Shown: piece after piece, positions 11,443 to 23,230 of the stretch
Numbering within the stretch: position 1 is the first letter of the stretch
Layout of the letters: every line of letters begins with the position of its first letter
DNA from: Notolepis coatsorum
Taxonomy: Eukaryota > Chordata > Actinopteri > Aulopiformes > Paralepididae
Assembly: GCA_963971535.1 (NCBI GenBank)
Contig: OZ020585.1
Location: 24,016,736-24,080,735, forward strand
Direction of reading: 5' to 3'
DNA: 64,000 nucleotides
Position numbers and translations under genes: made by a program
The notes under the pieces: generated by a model
What the model saw: the letters and a program-made list of their open reading frames with translations, nothing else
Told to the model about the DNA's origin: nothing
Database searches by the model: none

Positions 11443-12701
11443 GGTACATATTTTACATTTACATTTAGTCATTTAGCTGATGCTTTTATCCAAAGCGACT
11501 TACAAGTCATCAGGTAGGGCACAACTCTATCAGCTGAGTAACAATGTTCATCAAAGTGTTGAGTGCTACAGTGTAGGTTAGTATATTAGGACAAGTGCAT
11601 GACAGTAAGGTTAGTTAGGGTTACATAATTTTTTTTTAGATAATGGTTGAAGAAGTGTGTCTTTAGTCGATGGCGAAAGATTGGACGGGTTTTGGCTGTC
11701 CTAACTGTGGTGGGCAGTTTGTTCCACCATTGTGGGGCATGGACTGAGAAAAGGTGGCTTCTCCTTGATGACCCTCCCGGAGCTTGGATAGGAGTGGGTC
11801 TGAGATGGCCAGAAGATGCAGAGCGTAGGGGTCTTGAGGGTGTGTAGTTAGAGACCATTGACCGGAGGTAGGCGGGAGCCGTTCCCTTTGGCGCACGGTA
11901 TGCCAGGTCGAGGGCCTTGAAGCGGATTCGTGCGGCAATGGGGAGCCTGTGCAGGTCCCTAAGAAGTGGGGTGACATGGGCTGACTTTGGTAGGTTTGAG
12001 ATCAGGCGGGCCGCTGCGTTCTGAATGAGTTGAATAGGCTTGGTGGCAGTGGTCGGAAGGCCAGCAAGCAGTGCGTTGCAGTAGTCGAGGCGGGAGATGA
12101 CTGTTGATTAGATGAGGAGTTGGGTGGCTTCTTTTGTCAGGAAGGGGCGGATCCTTCTGACGTTGTTCAGGAGGAATCTGCAGGTTCTGGTTGTCGCTGC
12201 GATGTGAGCGGAGAAGTTCAACCGGCTTGTCGAGGACAACACCAAGGTTCTTGGCGGTCGGGGACGTGGTCACAGCTGCATTCTCGACTGTGATGGAAAG
12301 GTTGGTCAGGGGAGAGGATTTGGCCCGCAGGTTGAGTAATTCTGTTTTGCCTAGGTTCGGTTTGAGGTGGTTGGTTGTCATCCAGGCGGAGATGTCAGAC
12401 AGACAGGCCGAGATCCACTCGGAGACGTGGATATCTGAGGGAGGGAAGGAGAGGAAGAGTTGAGTATCATCGGCATAGCAATGATAAGAGAAGGCATGAG
12501 AGGTGATAATGTTACCCAGAGATTTAGTGTAGAGGGAGAAGAGAAGGGGTCCTAAGACCGAGCCCTGGGGGACACCCGACCGCAGGCGGCGGGTGGCCGA
12601 CAGGGTCCCTCTCCATGACACTTGGTAGGCGCGGTCATTGAGGTATGATGTCAGCCATGTCAGTGCAGAGCCAGCCACTCCCATTCCTGCGAGGTACATA
12701 T
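11443..12701 (-). mobile_element. L2-type LINE, 5' truncated, with 9-bp TSD
   Basis: The body is 11452-12692. The 3' end on the minus strand matches the fish L2-like tail (on plus: TTAGTCATTTAGCTGATGC, ATCCAAAGCGACTTACAAG). The duplication GGTACATAT is at 11443-11451 and 12693-12701. The insert carries the C-terminal half of the polymerase ORF. Confidence 0.8.
11586..12692 (-). pseudogene. L2-type reverse transcriptase, C-terminal part, frameshifted
   Basis: Minus-strand translation shows an RT domain: SGVPQGSVLGPLLFSLY, the catalytic YADD (12466-12477) and NLGVVLD. The reading frame then breaks at least twice. Downstream fragments in other frames carry the family's C-terminal signatures near 11590-11860 (a HAPQWWNKLP block and RLKTHFFNHYLKK). 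The endonuclease and N-terminal RT motifs are absent because of 5' truncation at 12692. The first methionine near 12699 is accidental. This is a dead copy. Confidence 0.8.
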
Positions 12702-12880
12702 GAGTTCTCAGTGTGTTTGGTATATAGTAATAGTCACTGTGTATAGTATATAGTACTCAGAATATGTACATAGTAGTACTTGTACTTGTATAGTTGACAT
12801 GTTATATTATAGCTAGCTAACATTAGCTAGGTCAACAAAATAAAACTCAAAATAGAACAAAAAAATATTCTTGTGCTTTA

Positions 12881-13551
12881 GAGTAGACCAGTGCTTTTCA
12901 AACTTTTTCTGTCAGGCCCCCCTTTGGCGGACCAACATATTTTGGGCCCCCCCCCCCCCCAACAAAATAGTCATGAAATGGGCCATGTTTAAATTTATTG
13001 AAATAACACCAATATCGTGACCTTTCAAATTGGCCCTATATTTTGTTTTCAGAGCTGTCATGGATGAAAAGCCAGCTTCACACAGATACTGTATGTGGTG
13101 CTGAATGGTATCAACACCTTAACTGCTGCATCATGAGATACTTGGTGGGCCATGAGATGAGATACTTGGTACTCAGCACCACACTCTGAAACTAGCTCTC
13201 TAGGTGGTATCAGATGAGATTTCAAAGAGTTCTTCCAAGAGTTTGGATGGAGATGTGTCAGGAAGCTTTGTCTCAATGTAGTCTGTAAAAGTTTTTTTTA
13301 TCCAGAGTAACTTGGTGATCCTTTTCTGTGTTTTATTAAATAATGATTTTCAGATTTTGAGAAATGGCATTTTCATGGAGAACAGTGCAGCTGCAACAGA
13401 TAGCACTTTAGTGATAATTTTCTGTAATCCCCAAAAAAAAAAAAAAAAAAAAAAAAAACGTTTTTTTAATAAATTTCAAGGCCCCCCCTGTCATGCCTCT
13501 GCGCCCCCCCTGGGGGGCGCGCCCCCCACTTTGAGAAACACTGGAGTAGAC
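12881..13551. mobile_element. Non-autonomous hAT element (655 bp)
   Basis: The element is 12889-13543. Its ends CAGTGCTTTTCAAACT and ACTTTGAGAAACACTG are inverted repeats of hAT type. The 8-bp duplication GAGTAGAC flanks it exactly (12881-12888 and 13544-13551). The interior has C-rich ends, a 25-26-nt A run (about 13433) and no intact transposase. Confidence 0.85.
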
Positions 13552-14640
13552 TATCCAGGGTGTTAGTATGGCTGGTTCCAGTCGTCGCAGATTTACTGCT
13601 GAAATGGTCATAGATATGCCGATATGAAGGCGGCTGATTGGCGCAGTGGGCAAGGCGCTCGCCTCTAACGCAGGAGACGCAGCTCTCGGCGTTGCTACCA
13701 GCTGGCCGGTCGTTCATACTAACACAATTGGCAAGTGTTAGAGGGTGGGAAAGCCAGGGGGTGGGGATTTGACGTTGTGGACAGCGACTCCTACAGGTCG
13801 GTTTGGTGACGGCGGTGCGACGGAAGCAGGAAGTGACGGGGCAGCGTGAGCCTCCCACGCGTTACTCCTCGCCACTGAGAGTTCGAGCTGCTGCGCCGAA
13901 AAGATGCAACAGGCTGCCTCCTCGTGTACCGGAGGGGACACGTGATGCAAGGCTTCTGTCCTCACTACAACCGACCAGTGGGAGGCATAGTCTAGCAACG
14001 TTCAAGACAGGGGAGGGAATAATTGGATACACGAAATTGGGATGGGAGAAAAATTTAAATGGGGAGAAAAAGTGGATAAAAAAAATATATATGCCGATAT
14101 GAAGATTCTTCAGAGACTGGTAGGCATGGTAAACTACGTGTCAAAATTCTATGTTCATTGGATTGTGAGATTTTGAGACAACTCACACACAAAGAGAACC
14201 TGTGGGAATGGACCGACATACAAGAGCAGGCATTTCAAAGGCTGAAAAACGAAATACTCAACACACCGGTGAATATACAAATGCTTTAATCGTCCATTCT
14301 GTAAGTTAGTGAACGGAACAGAATGAAATAACGTGTGGCTTGTGATTGGGTCTTTAATGCTCATGTGTTTCCAAGAAGTGAGTTTAAAGAAAAGCCTGGC
14401 CTGCTGAGGTGGCATCTCTTTCCTCCCACAGTGTCGGTCCTTTCCACTTCATTATTGGGCAAAAGATTCAGTCACTCAGTCATTCCTTGTCAGCGATGCC
14501 TCGATCAGAGGTAGCCTATCCAAGGGACCAGTAGAGTACGCCACAAAATAACACTGACACCAGAGAGACAACTCCTTTTTTGATTTGGGGCCATGTGGTT
14601 TTCCTCTGTTGGCAAGACACAAATACACCTTTTGCAATTT
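13552..14640 (+). pseudogene. Ty3/gypsy pol relic (RT-RNase H), split by a SINE
   Basis: Short in-frame blocks read as gypsy-type pol. They are AEMVIDMP (near 13594), ILQRLVGMVNYVSKFY (14105-14152), a HKENLWEWT block (near 14188) and LVSDASIRG ... GPVEYATK (14486-14550). These correspond to the end of RT and the start of RNase H. The pieces lie in shifting frames with stops, so this is an old remnant. The SINE at 13630-14088 interrupts it. No LTR, protease or integrase is seen. The segment 14641-14918 is unassigned. Confidence 0.7.
13614..14104 (+). mobile_element. SINE family A inside gypsy relic
   Basis: The body (13630-14088) has the tRNA-like head GCGGCTGATTGGCGCAGTG, GACAGCGACTCCTACAGG, and an A-rich tail. 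The duplication ATATGCCGATATGAAG is at 13614-13629 and 14089-14104. Removing the SINE and one duplicate rejoins the gypsy relic. Confidence 0.85.
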
Positions 14641-14918
14641 CTGACAAAAAGGATGGATCCCGCCCGCCCCTGCCAGAGGTGAGGGAAGGAAAGACCTTTT
14701 TTAATATAAAAAATGTCACAGCCACCTGCCAAGTTCCTGACACAGTTTTTAGGAATCGTCTTCAAGATCCAAACCCACTATCAATTCATTCCTCACAATC
14801 GGGGGGAAAACTCGCCGGCAATCCCAATTTACATATTAATTGACTCAAAGTTTAAGCATAATGGCACTGAAAAAACCCTGTGGCAGCATGCAGAGTCAAT
14901 ATTGGCTCCCTTTTAACC

Positions 14919-15150
14919 CTTTCACTGCCACTCTACCAAAGGGTTAACACTTTCACTGCGACAATACAGGTTCACCCTTTCACTGCCACACAACAAAGGG
15001 TTAACCCTTTCACAACCACACTACATAAGGTTAACCCTTTCACTACCACACTACAGATGGTTAACCGTCTGTAGTGTGGTACTGAAAGCCGTCTGTGGTG
15101 TGGTAGTGAAAGGTTAACCTTCGGTAGTGTGGTAATGAAACGGGTTAAAA
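14919..15150. repeat. Minisatellite with central inversion
   Basis: Units of about 30 bp (GGTTAACCCTTTCACTACCA, then CACTACA) run to about 15065. The following units are in the reverse orientation (GTAGTGTGGTACTGAAAG), so the block is palindromic about 15060-15070. No genes. Confidence 0.75.
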
Positions 15151-15244
15151 GGAGCGGAGAAAGGATAGAATCTTACCTCATCGCTGCCTGTTCGCCTGAG
15201 GCAAGTAGAAGTACACTTAATGCATTATATAGCTCCTTCGAATT

Positions 15245-15335
15245 ACACACACACATAGACACAAGCATAGACACAAGCTCAAACACACACACCTGCACAC
15301 ACATAGACACAGGCTCAAACACACACACCTACACA
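15245..15335. repeat. CA-rich minisatellite, left part
   Basis: Repeats of CACACATAGACACAAGCTCA type. They stop at the hAT end at 15336 and resume at 19375 with an 8-bp overlap, so the array is the insertion target. Confidence 0.7.
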
Positions 15336-15403
15336 CAGTGGCGGACTGGCCATCGGGACGTTCGGGACGAATCCCGATGGGCCGGAACCAAAGTGGGCTG
15401 GTC

Positions 15404-15407
15404 CAAA

Positions 15408-15441
<34 letters not shown>

Positions 15442-15472
15442 TAATTTTTTTTTTTTTTTTTTTTTTTTTTTG
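15404..15472. repeat. Poly-A / (TA)n / poly-T tract
   Basis: About 22 A, a short AT alternation, then about 30 T. Together they can fold back on themselves. It sits just after the hAT 5' end. Confidence 0.8.
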
Positions 15473-15474
15473 GG

Positions 15475-16016
15475 GGGGCAGTGTGTGGGCCACTAATGTG
15501 GGCTGGTGTGTGGGCCACTAACGTGGGCCGGTGTGTGGGCCAGTGTGTGGGCCAGTGTGTGGGCCACTAATGTGGGCCAGTGTGTGGGCCGGTGTGTGAG
15601 TCGGTGTGTGGGCCACTAATGTGGGCCAGTGTGTGGGCCAGTGTGTGGGCCAGTGTGTGGGCCAGTATGTGGGCCGGTGTGTGGGCCGGTGTGTGGGCCA
15701 GTATGTGGGCCAGTGTGTGGGCCAGTGTGTGGGCCACTAATGTGGGCCAGTGTGTGGGCCGGTGTGTGAGTCGGTGTGTGGGCCACTAATGTGGGCCAGT
15801 GTGTGGGCCAGTGTGTGGGCCAGTGTGTGGGCCAGTATGTGGGCCGGTGTGTGGGCCGGTGTGTGGGCCAGTATGTGGGCCAGTGTGTGGGCCAGTGTGT
15901 GAGTCGGTGTGTGGGCCACTAATGTGGGCCAGTGTGTGGGCCGGTGTGTGGGCCAGTATGTGGGCCGGTGTGTGGGCCGGTGTGTGGGCCAGTATGTGGG
16001 CCATTGTGTGGGCCGG
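15475..16016 (+). repeat. 12-bp GTGTGGGCCRGT minisatellite with 170-bp higher order
   Basis: The basic unit is GTGTGGGCCAGT or GTGTGGGCCGGT, with GTGTGAGTCGGT and CACTAATGTGGGCC variants. The pattern containing GGGCCACTAATGTGGGCCAG recurs about 170 bp apart (15561 and 15731). Since 12 is a multiple of 3, both strands give long but meaningless open frames. The same motif is found near the hAT right end (19275-19335). Confidence 0.9.
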
Positions 16017-16017
16017 C

Positions 16018-17060
16018 AATAAAACAATAAACAAGTTGCATAAACTAAATCGGATTAAAAATGATCACAGTTCTGGTTTGCCTTAAGATGCAGTTTAAGA
16101 TGGGTCTTGAACATGGAGTATGTAGGGCACTCTCTAATCACAACTGGTAGGCTATTCCAGTAGTTACCACCTTTAACAGAGAACACAGTTTTTGCAAAGG
16201 TAGTATACCGAAAAGGCACCTTACAGTCCCCTCTACTGATGGCCCTGGTGGTAATGCCAGTGTCTGCTTTCTGTTGGATGAACTCATTCAATGGGGGAGG
16301 GGCAAGTCCATGCAGAACCTTGTTGCATGTTATGTTTTTCTAAAACATTACAGTGATGAAATGAAATTGGTTTCCTATCAAACACTTTTATGGCTTTTTT
16401 GTAGAGTAATTCTATTGGTGTAAGAGTAGTGACATATGAAAGAGACCAGTTGATAAAACAGTACTCGATGTGTGATAAAATCATTGAATGCAGAAACATC
16501 CTTGCAGCATTAACTGGCAGGCAGGGCCTGATCTGCCTGAAGTTTTCGATGTTAAACTTGACTGTTTGTCACTTTCTTCACATGACTTTTTGAAGGTCAA
16601 TGTAGAGTCCAATGTGACCCCAAGATACTTGAATTAATGGGATCATCCTTATGTTCCCCGGGTCCTATGTTCCCCGGGTCCTATGTTCCCCGCTTGATTG
16701 ATTAATAGATTGACATTTTTATTAATTTCTATTATTTTATTAATTATGAATGTCCGCCTTGTTTCGAACTGGTTAAGCTTAGGCCCTCTTTCGAACTGGT
16801 TACGGTTAGAGTTTGGAATCAGGGCTGGTGGTCTAAAAATTTCAATCAATCAAAGCGGGGAACATAGAACCCGGGGAACATAGGACCCGGGGAACATAGA
16901 CATGCTCCCGAATTAATGTACAATGTCCAGCTCCGCCTCTCCCAGAAACACATTAGAGTGAGTGACCTCTACTGGTGACTTTGTGAACATCATAGACACT
17001 GTTTTCTTGGTGTTAAGTGAAAGACATGCTTTTGTTTTTGTCTTGAATGAGACATGAGAC
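16018..17060 (-). pseudogene. LINE reverse-transcriptase relic, split by a MITE
   Basis: Minus-strand fragments read as the C-terminal half of a Jockey-superfamily-like LINE. They are KTKACLSLNTKKTVSMMF (about 17020), YLG and HVKKV motifs (about 16570-16630), HSMILSHIEYCFINWS (about 16450-16490) and NYWNSLPVVIRECPTYSMF (near 16100-16175). Frames change and stops occur. A 270-bp foldback element (16640-16909) interrupts it. Removing that element and one 9-bp duplicate restores continuity of the relic. Confidence 0.7.
16631..16918. mobile_element. 270-bp foldback MITE with CCCCGGG ends and 9-bp TSD
   Basis: The element is 16640-16909, flanked by GAATTAATG (16631-16639 and 16910-16918). Each end carries three spaced copies of TATGTTCCCCGGGTCC-like sequence in opposite orientation. 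The centre contains GGTTAAGCTTAGGCCCTC and GTTAGAGTTTGGAATCAGGG. The same module is found at 22270-22300 and in the palindrome at 27580-27723. Confidence 0.75.
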
Positions 17061-17117
17061 ATCAGTGAATGAGATTCACGTTTCCTCCCAACCGCGAGTA
17101 GGCCTAGAAGCGCAGAA

Positions 17118-17313
17118 ATGGAGAACGAAAAAAAAACAAAAAAAAGTGGAGCTGAAAAAGCTAGAATAAAAAAACAAAAATTGCTAATAAAAGATGCAGA
17201 ACAATGTTCTAAAATTACAGACATGTTTAGTAGAGGAAGGGCTCTCGTTAGAGTAGCTGCTGCTGCTAATAATGATGAAGTTCAAGTGGAAGGAACCAAC
17301 AGTAACATGACAG
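17118..17313 (+). pseudogene. Possible first coding exon of a hAT transposase
   Basis: A 65-codon open stretch begins ATGGAGAACG and is strongly basic (KKTKKSGAEKARIKKQK). It continues to ITDMFSRGRALVR and ends at a good splice donor (CAG then GTGCGT, 17311-17319). Basic starts with a DMF/FF-type motif resemble the N-termini of ZMYM1-type hAT transposases. It lies inside the 4.0-kb hAT element on the same strand as its presumed 5' end. No BED finger or catalytic domain is visible downstream. Assignment is inference from position and composition. Segment 18580-18690 may hold a second, broken Ser/Pro-rich exon. Confidence 0.4.
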
Positions 17314-17966
17314 GTGCGTGCAGTAGCCTAGTGCATATTCTACTGTTGGTGTCTGCCGGTTCATGAGGGCTAGCTAGCCTATACTAGCTCTTGCAGTGAT
17401 TTCAGTCATTCTATTACAAGACAATGTGCTTTCCGTATTCCTGATTCCTTACAGCACGTGGACATAAATAGTCGTGACTCGTGAAGTTTTTTCTCTGACT
17501 AAAAGTTTAGTTAGCAATGTTAGGACTAGTGCCCACCACAGCATCAGAAGCTAAAGTGCTAACCTAGAGAGCCAATCAGAACCTAGGACGGGCTGCAAAT
17601 TAATCGGCTACTAATATTATAATAGTAAATACTAAAATAAAATACTATTATGTTCCCTTCCAAATTTTCATGTTGATATAATATTGGTAATCTAATTGAT
17701 TGAATTGATTAGTTGCCATTTGACATGCTTAAATAAGATGTACCTTAGAATTCCCAACTGTTAGCCATGTTCTCGATATGATTAGTCTCATCTACATGTT
17801 TGTAAATAACCACAGCTAACTAGCTTAAGCTAACAACTCGGTCAACTACTACCCCGTAGTTAAACAAATGTGATTGCATATAACAGCTAACTGCTACAGC
17901 TAAGTTGGTAGTTAGCCTATTCCATTAATGTTGAATGTATATTTTTCAAATTGTGTATTATAATGT

Positions 17967-18338
17967 GTATATTTTAGTGATGTCCGATATTATCGGCCTA
18001 CCGATATTGGCATTAAAATGTGATATCGGAAATTATCGGTATCTGTTTTCAAAAAAAGAAAAATTAAATATTTTTATTTTTTATATTTATTTAACCTTTA
18101 TTTACCCAGGCAAGCAAGTAAGAACAAATTCTGATTTTATTTATTGTCAAAAGTATGCATAATGTTGTGTTAATTCCACAACAAGAGATATGTAATGTTA
18201 ATTACCTGAAATTATTCGTTTTTTGGGGGGGAAACCCTGCATATATTGGTATCGGTTGATATCGGTATCGGAAATGTAAGTGTTGGACTATATCGGATAT
18301 CGGTAAAAAAGCCAATATCGAACATCCCTAGTATATTT
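17967..18338. mobile_element. hAT MITE, copy 1 (TAGGGATGTCCGATA family)
   Basis: The element is 17975-18330, with ends TAGTGATGTCCGATATTATC and GATATCGG...CGAACATCCCTA. The 8-bp duplication GTATATTT is at 17967-17974 and 18331-18338. The middle contains TATTTAACCTTTATTTACCC. A second copy is at 30331-30665. Confidence 0.9.
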
Positions 18339-18749
18339 GTATCTTCTTCCTTACTGCCCCCACTACTGGGTCCATCACTACTAGCACAGATTTCAACTTT
18401 ATTTTCAATTCTAGTGAAGATAACATGTTTTTCTCTATTGGATGAAATGGTGCAGCGATAAAAACATTGTATTCAAACATTTTATTCAATAAAGCCTCAA
18501 CAAAGAGTTGGAACAGCATACAGAATATAGATGTGATGTCAGTCTGAATCAGAGCATTCTCTGCCTCATTGAATTCTGAATAATCAGATTCCAATGAACC
18601 CTCAAATTCTGAAAATGGGAGTAGTCACCACTCACCAACTTCCCCATCTTCTCTAGTCACCCCCACACCTTCTATTTGACCCATGACTTCTCAGCAGAGC
18701 CCAGACAAAACTTCCCTTTTCCTAGCAACTCTGCTAATACTGAGTCACT

Positions 18750-18864
<115 letters not shown>

Positions 18865-19133
18865 GAGAGACTGTGAGAGACTGTGAGAGACTGTGACTCT
18901 TGGAGGAAGTGGGGGGTCTTTCGATGTTGATTAAACGGCAAGCAACTAATGTCATGAGTGCCAAATTAAAGGACAATAAATCCAATCTAACTGAAATTGT
19001 GTAGCACAGACCTTTCTATGGATCAAAACCTCAATATTATTATGGTGTAGTTAATACTTCATGTATCCTTAATCCCTAGGCTAATGAGGCACTAAGATGT
19101 TACTAAAAAGTAAAAAGCCAAAGTAACGGTATA

Positions 19134-19136
<3 letters not shown>

Positions 19137-19165
<29 letters not shown>
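19137..19165. repeat. (TG)n microsatellite
   Basis: A short pure TG run inside the right part of the 4.0-kb hAT element. Confidence 0.9.
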
Positions 19166-19167
<2 letters not shown>

Positions 19168-19374
19168 CTGTGCACGAGTGCACATCTAGGGGCGGGGTGT
19201 AGATTTGGTCTCCCTGATGTTGACTCCTTAGCCACAGCCTTGGGTTGTTTAATACTGGACAAGTGTTTCATAACGGCCGTTGTGTGGGCCGGTTTCGGGG
19301 CCGGTGCGTGGGCCGGTGTGTGGGCTGGTGCGTCTGAATGTCCCGGGCTGAATTTGTGTCCCAGTCCGCCACTG

Positions 19375-19590
19375 CCTACACACATAGACACAAGCTCAAA
19401 CACACACACATAGATAGGCTAAAACACACACACCTGCACACACATAGACACAGGCTCAAACACACACACCTACACACATAAGACACAAGCTCAAACACAC
19501 ACACATAGACAGGCTAAAACACACACACCTACACGCATAGGCACAGGCTCGAACACACATACATAGACACAGGCTAAAACACACACACCT
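19375..19590. repeat. CA-rich minisatellite, right part
   Basis: This continues the CACACATAGACACAGGCTCA array interrupted by the hAT element at 15336. Confidence 0.75.
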
Positions 19591-19742
19591 TCTAATCAAA
19601 GCTCAGGGCACTTCAGTTGCTGTCTTACGCAACTGGCCCCCAGGGGCCCTTGGCTTGGAGTGATTAATGCCTGTTCTGTCACATAAAGAGCGCTTCATCA
19701 ACCCAACAACAAGTGGCTCCCAGCAGTCCCCACCCTATCCCT

Positions 19743-20450
<708 letters not shown>

Positions 20451-21195
20451 AGGGCGCTTTCACATATAGGTTTGGTGGACTCGGTGCGGACTCGGTGCGG
20501 TTCGGGGGGTGAAGTTGCAACATTGTTGCATTCTTCATATGGTTCGGTCTGCATTCACATTGCAATTTGTCAAGTGCACCAAACTTTCTGAACAATGTCA
20601 CGCGGTCGAAAAGGGCGCTCGTCTATTGGACACAATAGAGAGTGGAAATGTGTGGGTGTGACTGCGAGCGTGTGTGCGCGCGCACGCGTGTGTGACTGCC
20701 AGCCCTGTCTGACTCCAGATCAGCGGAGGCTCACATTTTTCAGTCGGTGGTAGGGTGACCAGGTGTCCCGCTTTTGGTTGTACTGTCCCACCATTTGACC
20801 GAATGTACCGCGTCCCGCATATTGAGAGGATGTCCCTCTTTTCGAAGCAAAAAAAAAAACATAGGTCTAAAAGCCCCTCCCTACAGTAAACGTAGCAACC
20901 CGCCTCTTGTCCATACACATTGCTCTGCTCGTGACGCTACCTCATATCGCAGAGCTGATTGGTTAGGTTTAGCGCTCTGCTCGTGAGAGTCGTGACTCAC
21001 TTCCTATATTTGGTCCGCGTTTGGTCCGATGAAGCGAACCGAGACCTACGTTTTCAGGCGGACCAGAGTTTGCGTGTTTGGTCTGCACCAGAGTTCGACT
21101 GAGCATTCACACCACCCCCAAAAAAGCGGACTATCCGAGAAAACGAACTCTGGTCCGATAGTCTGGACCAAACAGCTCTGGTGTGAAAGCACCCT
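20451..21195. mobile_element. DNA transposon (AGGGCGCTTTCACAT ends)
   Basis: The left end AGGGCGCTTTCACAT and right end GGTGTGAAAGCACCCT are inverted. Repeated GGACTCGGTGCGG and TTTGGTCCG-type motifs lie inside the ends. A separate fragment (20755-20870; TAGGGTGACCAGGTGTCCCG, CGTCCCGCAT) looks like the end of another DNA element. There is no intact transposase. The target duplication is unclear. Confidence 0.6.
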
Positions 21196-21289
21196 TATAT
21201 ATCAATGCTGCATAGTCTTTACATCAATATCATATCGCAGATTGGAATCTTGGTCCCCTCATATCTCAAACTGAACTAATTGGATATGC

Positions 21290-21452
21290 TTAAAGGAACA
21301 CGCCAACATTAGCTTACCGTCTTCTCCAGAGAGAGAGACAAGAAGATAGATACCAGTGTCCTCTCTGTGAGTTTAGTAGAAAGCTATCAGTATGTTAGCC
21401 TAGTTTAGCACAATGAATGGAAGCGGACATGACCGGTTAGCCTTCGGGAGAG
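21290..21452. repeat. Left half of a palindromic MITE
   Basis: TTAAAGGAACACGCCAACAT, then TTAGCTTACCGTCTTCTCC and GTTTAGCACAATGAATGG. The reverse complement of this half is found at 29058-29202. The hAT element at 21453 separates the halves. Confidence 0.7.
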
Positions 21453-21981
21453 CAAGGCCAGATTAAGAATTCAGAGGCCTCTGGGCCAAACTCTTGTGGA
21501 GGCCCCCACACACACATACACGTGCACGCACGCACAGTGGCGTTTTTATATGTAAAACATTGGTGGGGCAGCCACTAACCAAGGTTATACAACGGCATGC
21601 AAATTTCTCTATTCTGATTGGCTGAAACAGTCCATTTACACGTATGTATTGCGATCAGTCCACGCTTGCTGGCCCAGGACCCGCCCACAACCGAATCACA
21701 TCACATCAATCCGCCGGATCACAAGAAGGTGGACAATAATCTTTACAAATGGATATGTTGATAGCGACTAAACGACTAAATATAAAGCGATTCTGTCACA
21801 GCGAATGTCTTAGTCGTTTAAACAATGTTGGATGATGTAATTGATGGGTCTTGAATCATTCTGTAACAAAAGAAAAATCGCGGATTGATTGATTGATTAA
21901 TTTTCAATTTTCTTTTCAATTTCTTTTTCCTTTTGACTGTCAGCGCTCGCTCTAGTCTCCACCCACCGCCACACACCGCCA

Positions 21982-22499
<518 letters not shown>

Positions 22500-22665
22500 T
22501 TTCAATCAATCATTCCAATAATACACAGTTGGATGTGTTAGTTGGTTGGATGCACTTCAAGCTGCTTCCACATGAGGCAACTTCTCTCAATCATTCCAAT
22601 AATACACAGTTGGATGTGTTAGTTGGTTGGATGCACTTCCGATCTGCTTCCACATGGAGGCAAAT
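22500..22665 (+). repeat. Tandem duplication, about 82-bp unit
   Basis: Two adjacent copies begin at CAATCATTCCAATAATACAC (about 22507 and 22589). Each contains GTTGGATGTGTTAGTTGG and CTGCTTCCACATG. Confidence 0.85.
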
Positions 22666-22810
22666 TGTCTTTTTTGTAGTTGTGGGAACTACTTTTTCTG
22701 GCGGATGGTTTTTTCAATAAATCTTCGATTAATGTGTGTTTATTGTATAGAAATAAGGTTGGATGAATGTGGCAGTTGTATAAAAGCTTTACACCACTTG
22801 CAGTCGTGAT

Positions 22811-22877
22811 TTGTGAACAATAAACCATGCCTAGGGGGATCTAACGACCACCCCTAGGCATGGTTTATTGTTCACAA
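22811..22877. repeat. Perfect 27-bp inverted repeat (hairpin)
   Basis: The arms 22811-22837 and 22851-22877 are exact reverse complements (TTGTGAACAATAAACCATGC, then CTAGGGG) around a 13-nt loop. No coding role seen. Confidence 0.85.
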
Positions 22878-23230
22878 ACCACTCCTGCCTGTGATGTAAT
22901 GCTTAACTACATACCAGGCAAACTACAGTAATCAAAATGACAGTAATCCTGCTACTGATGCGTTTTAACACGTCAACAAACAGCTATCCATCGAGAGAGA
23001 GAAAGTATAGTTGAGGAAAATGTATTATATTCCCTGTCTGCCAAAGTTATTGACAGGGTACCACACAATATATTATACTTTATTGTTCAGTTATTCTGTC
23101 AGTTTCATGATGGCTTTGTTTGAAAAGGTTAAATGCAGGAAAACACAACCAGAAAATGTTCATTTTTGATAACTTTAATATTTCAACAACAAAGAAACAA
23201 AGAAAGAACAGTTCTGCAACAGTGCAATTG

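Noticed and set aside
15475-16086. Long open frames with WASV / CGPV / AHTP repeats on both strands
   Set aside because: They result from a 12-bp minisatellite that is open in several frames; no start context or domain.
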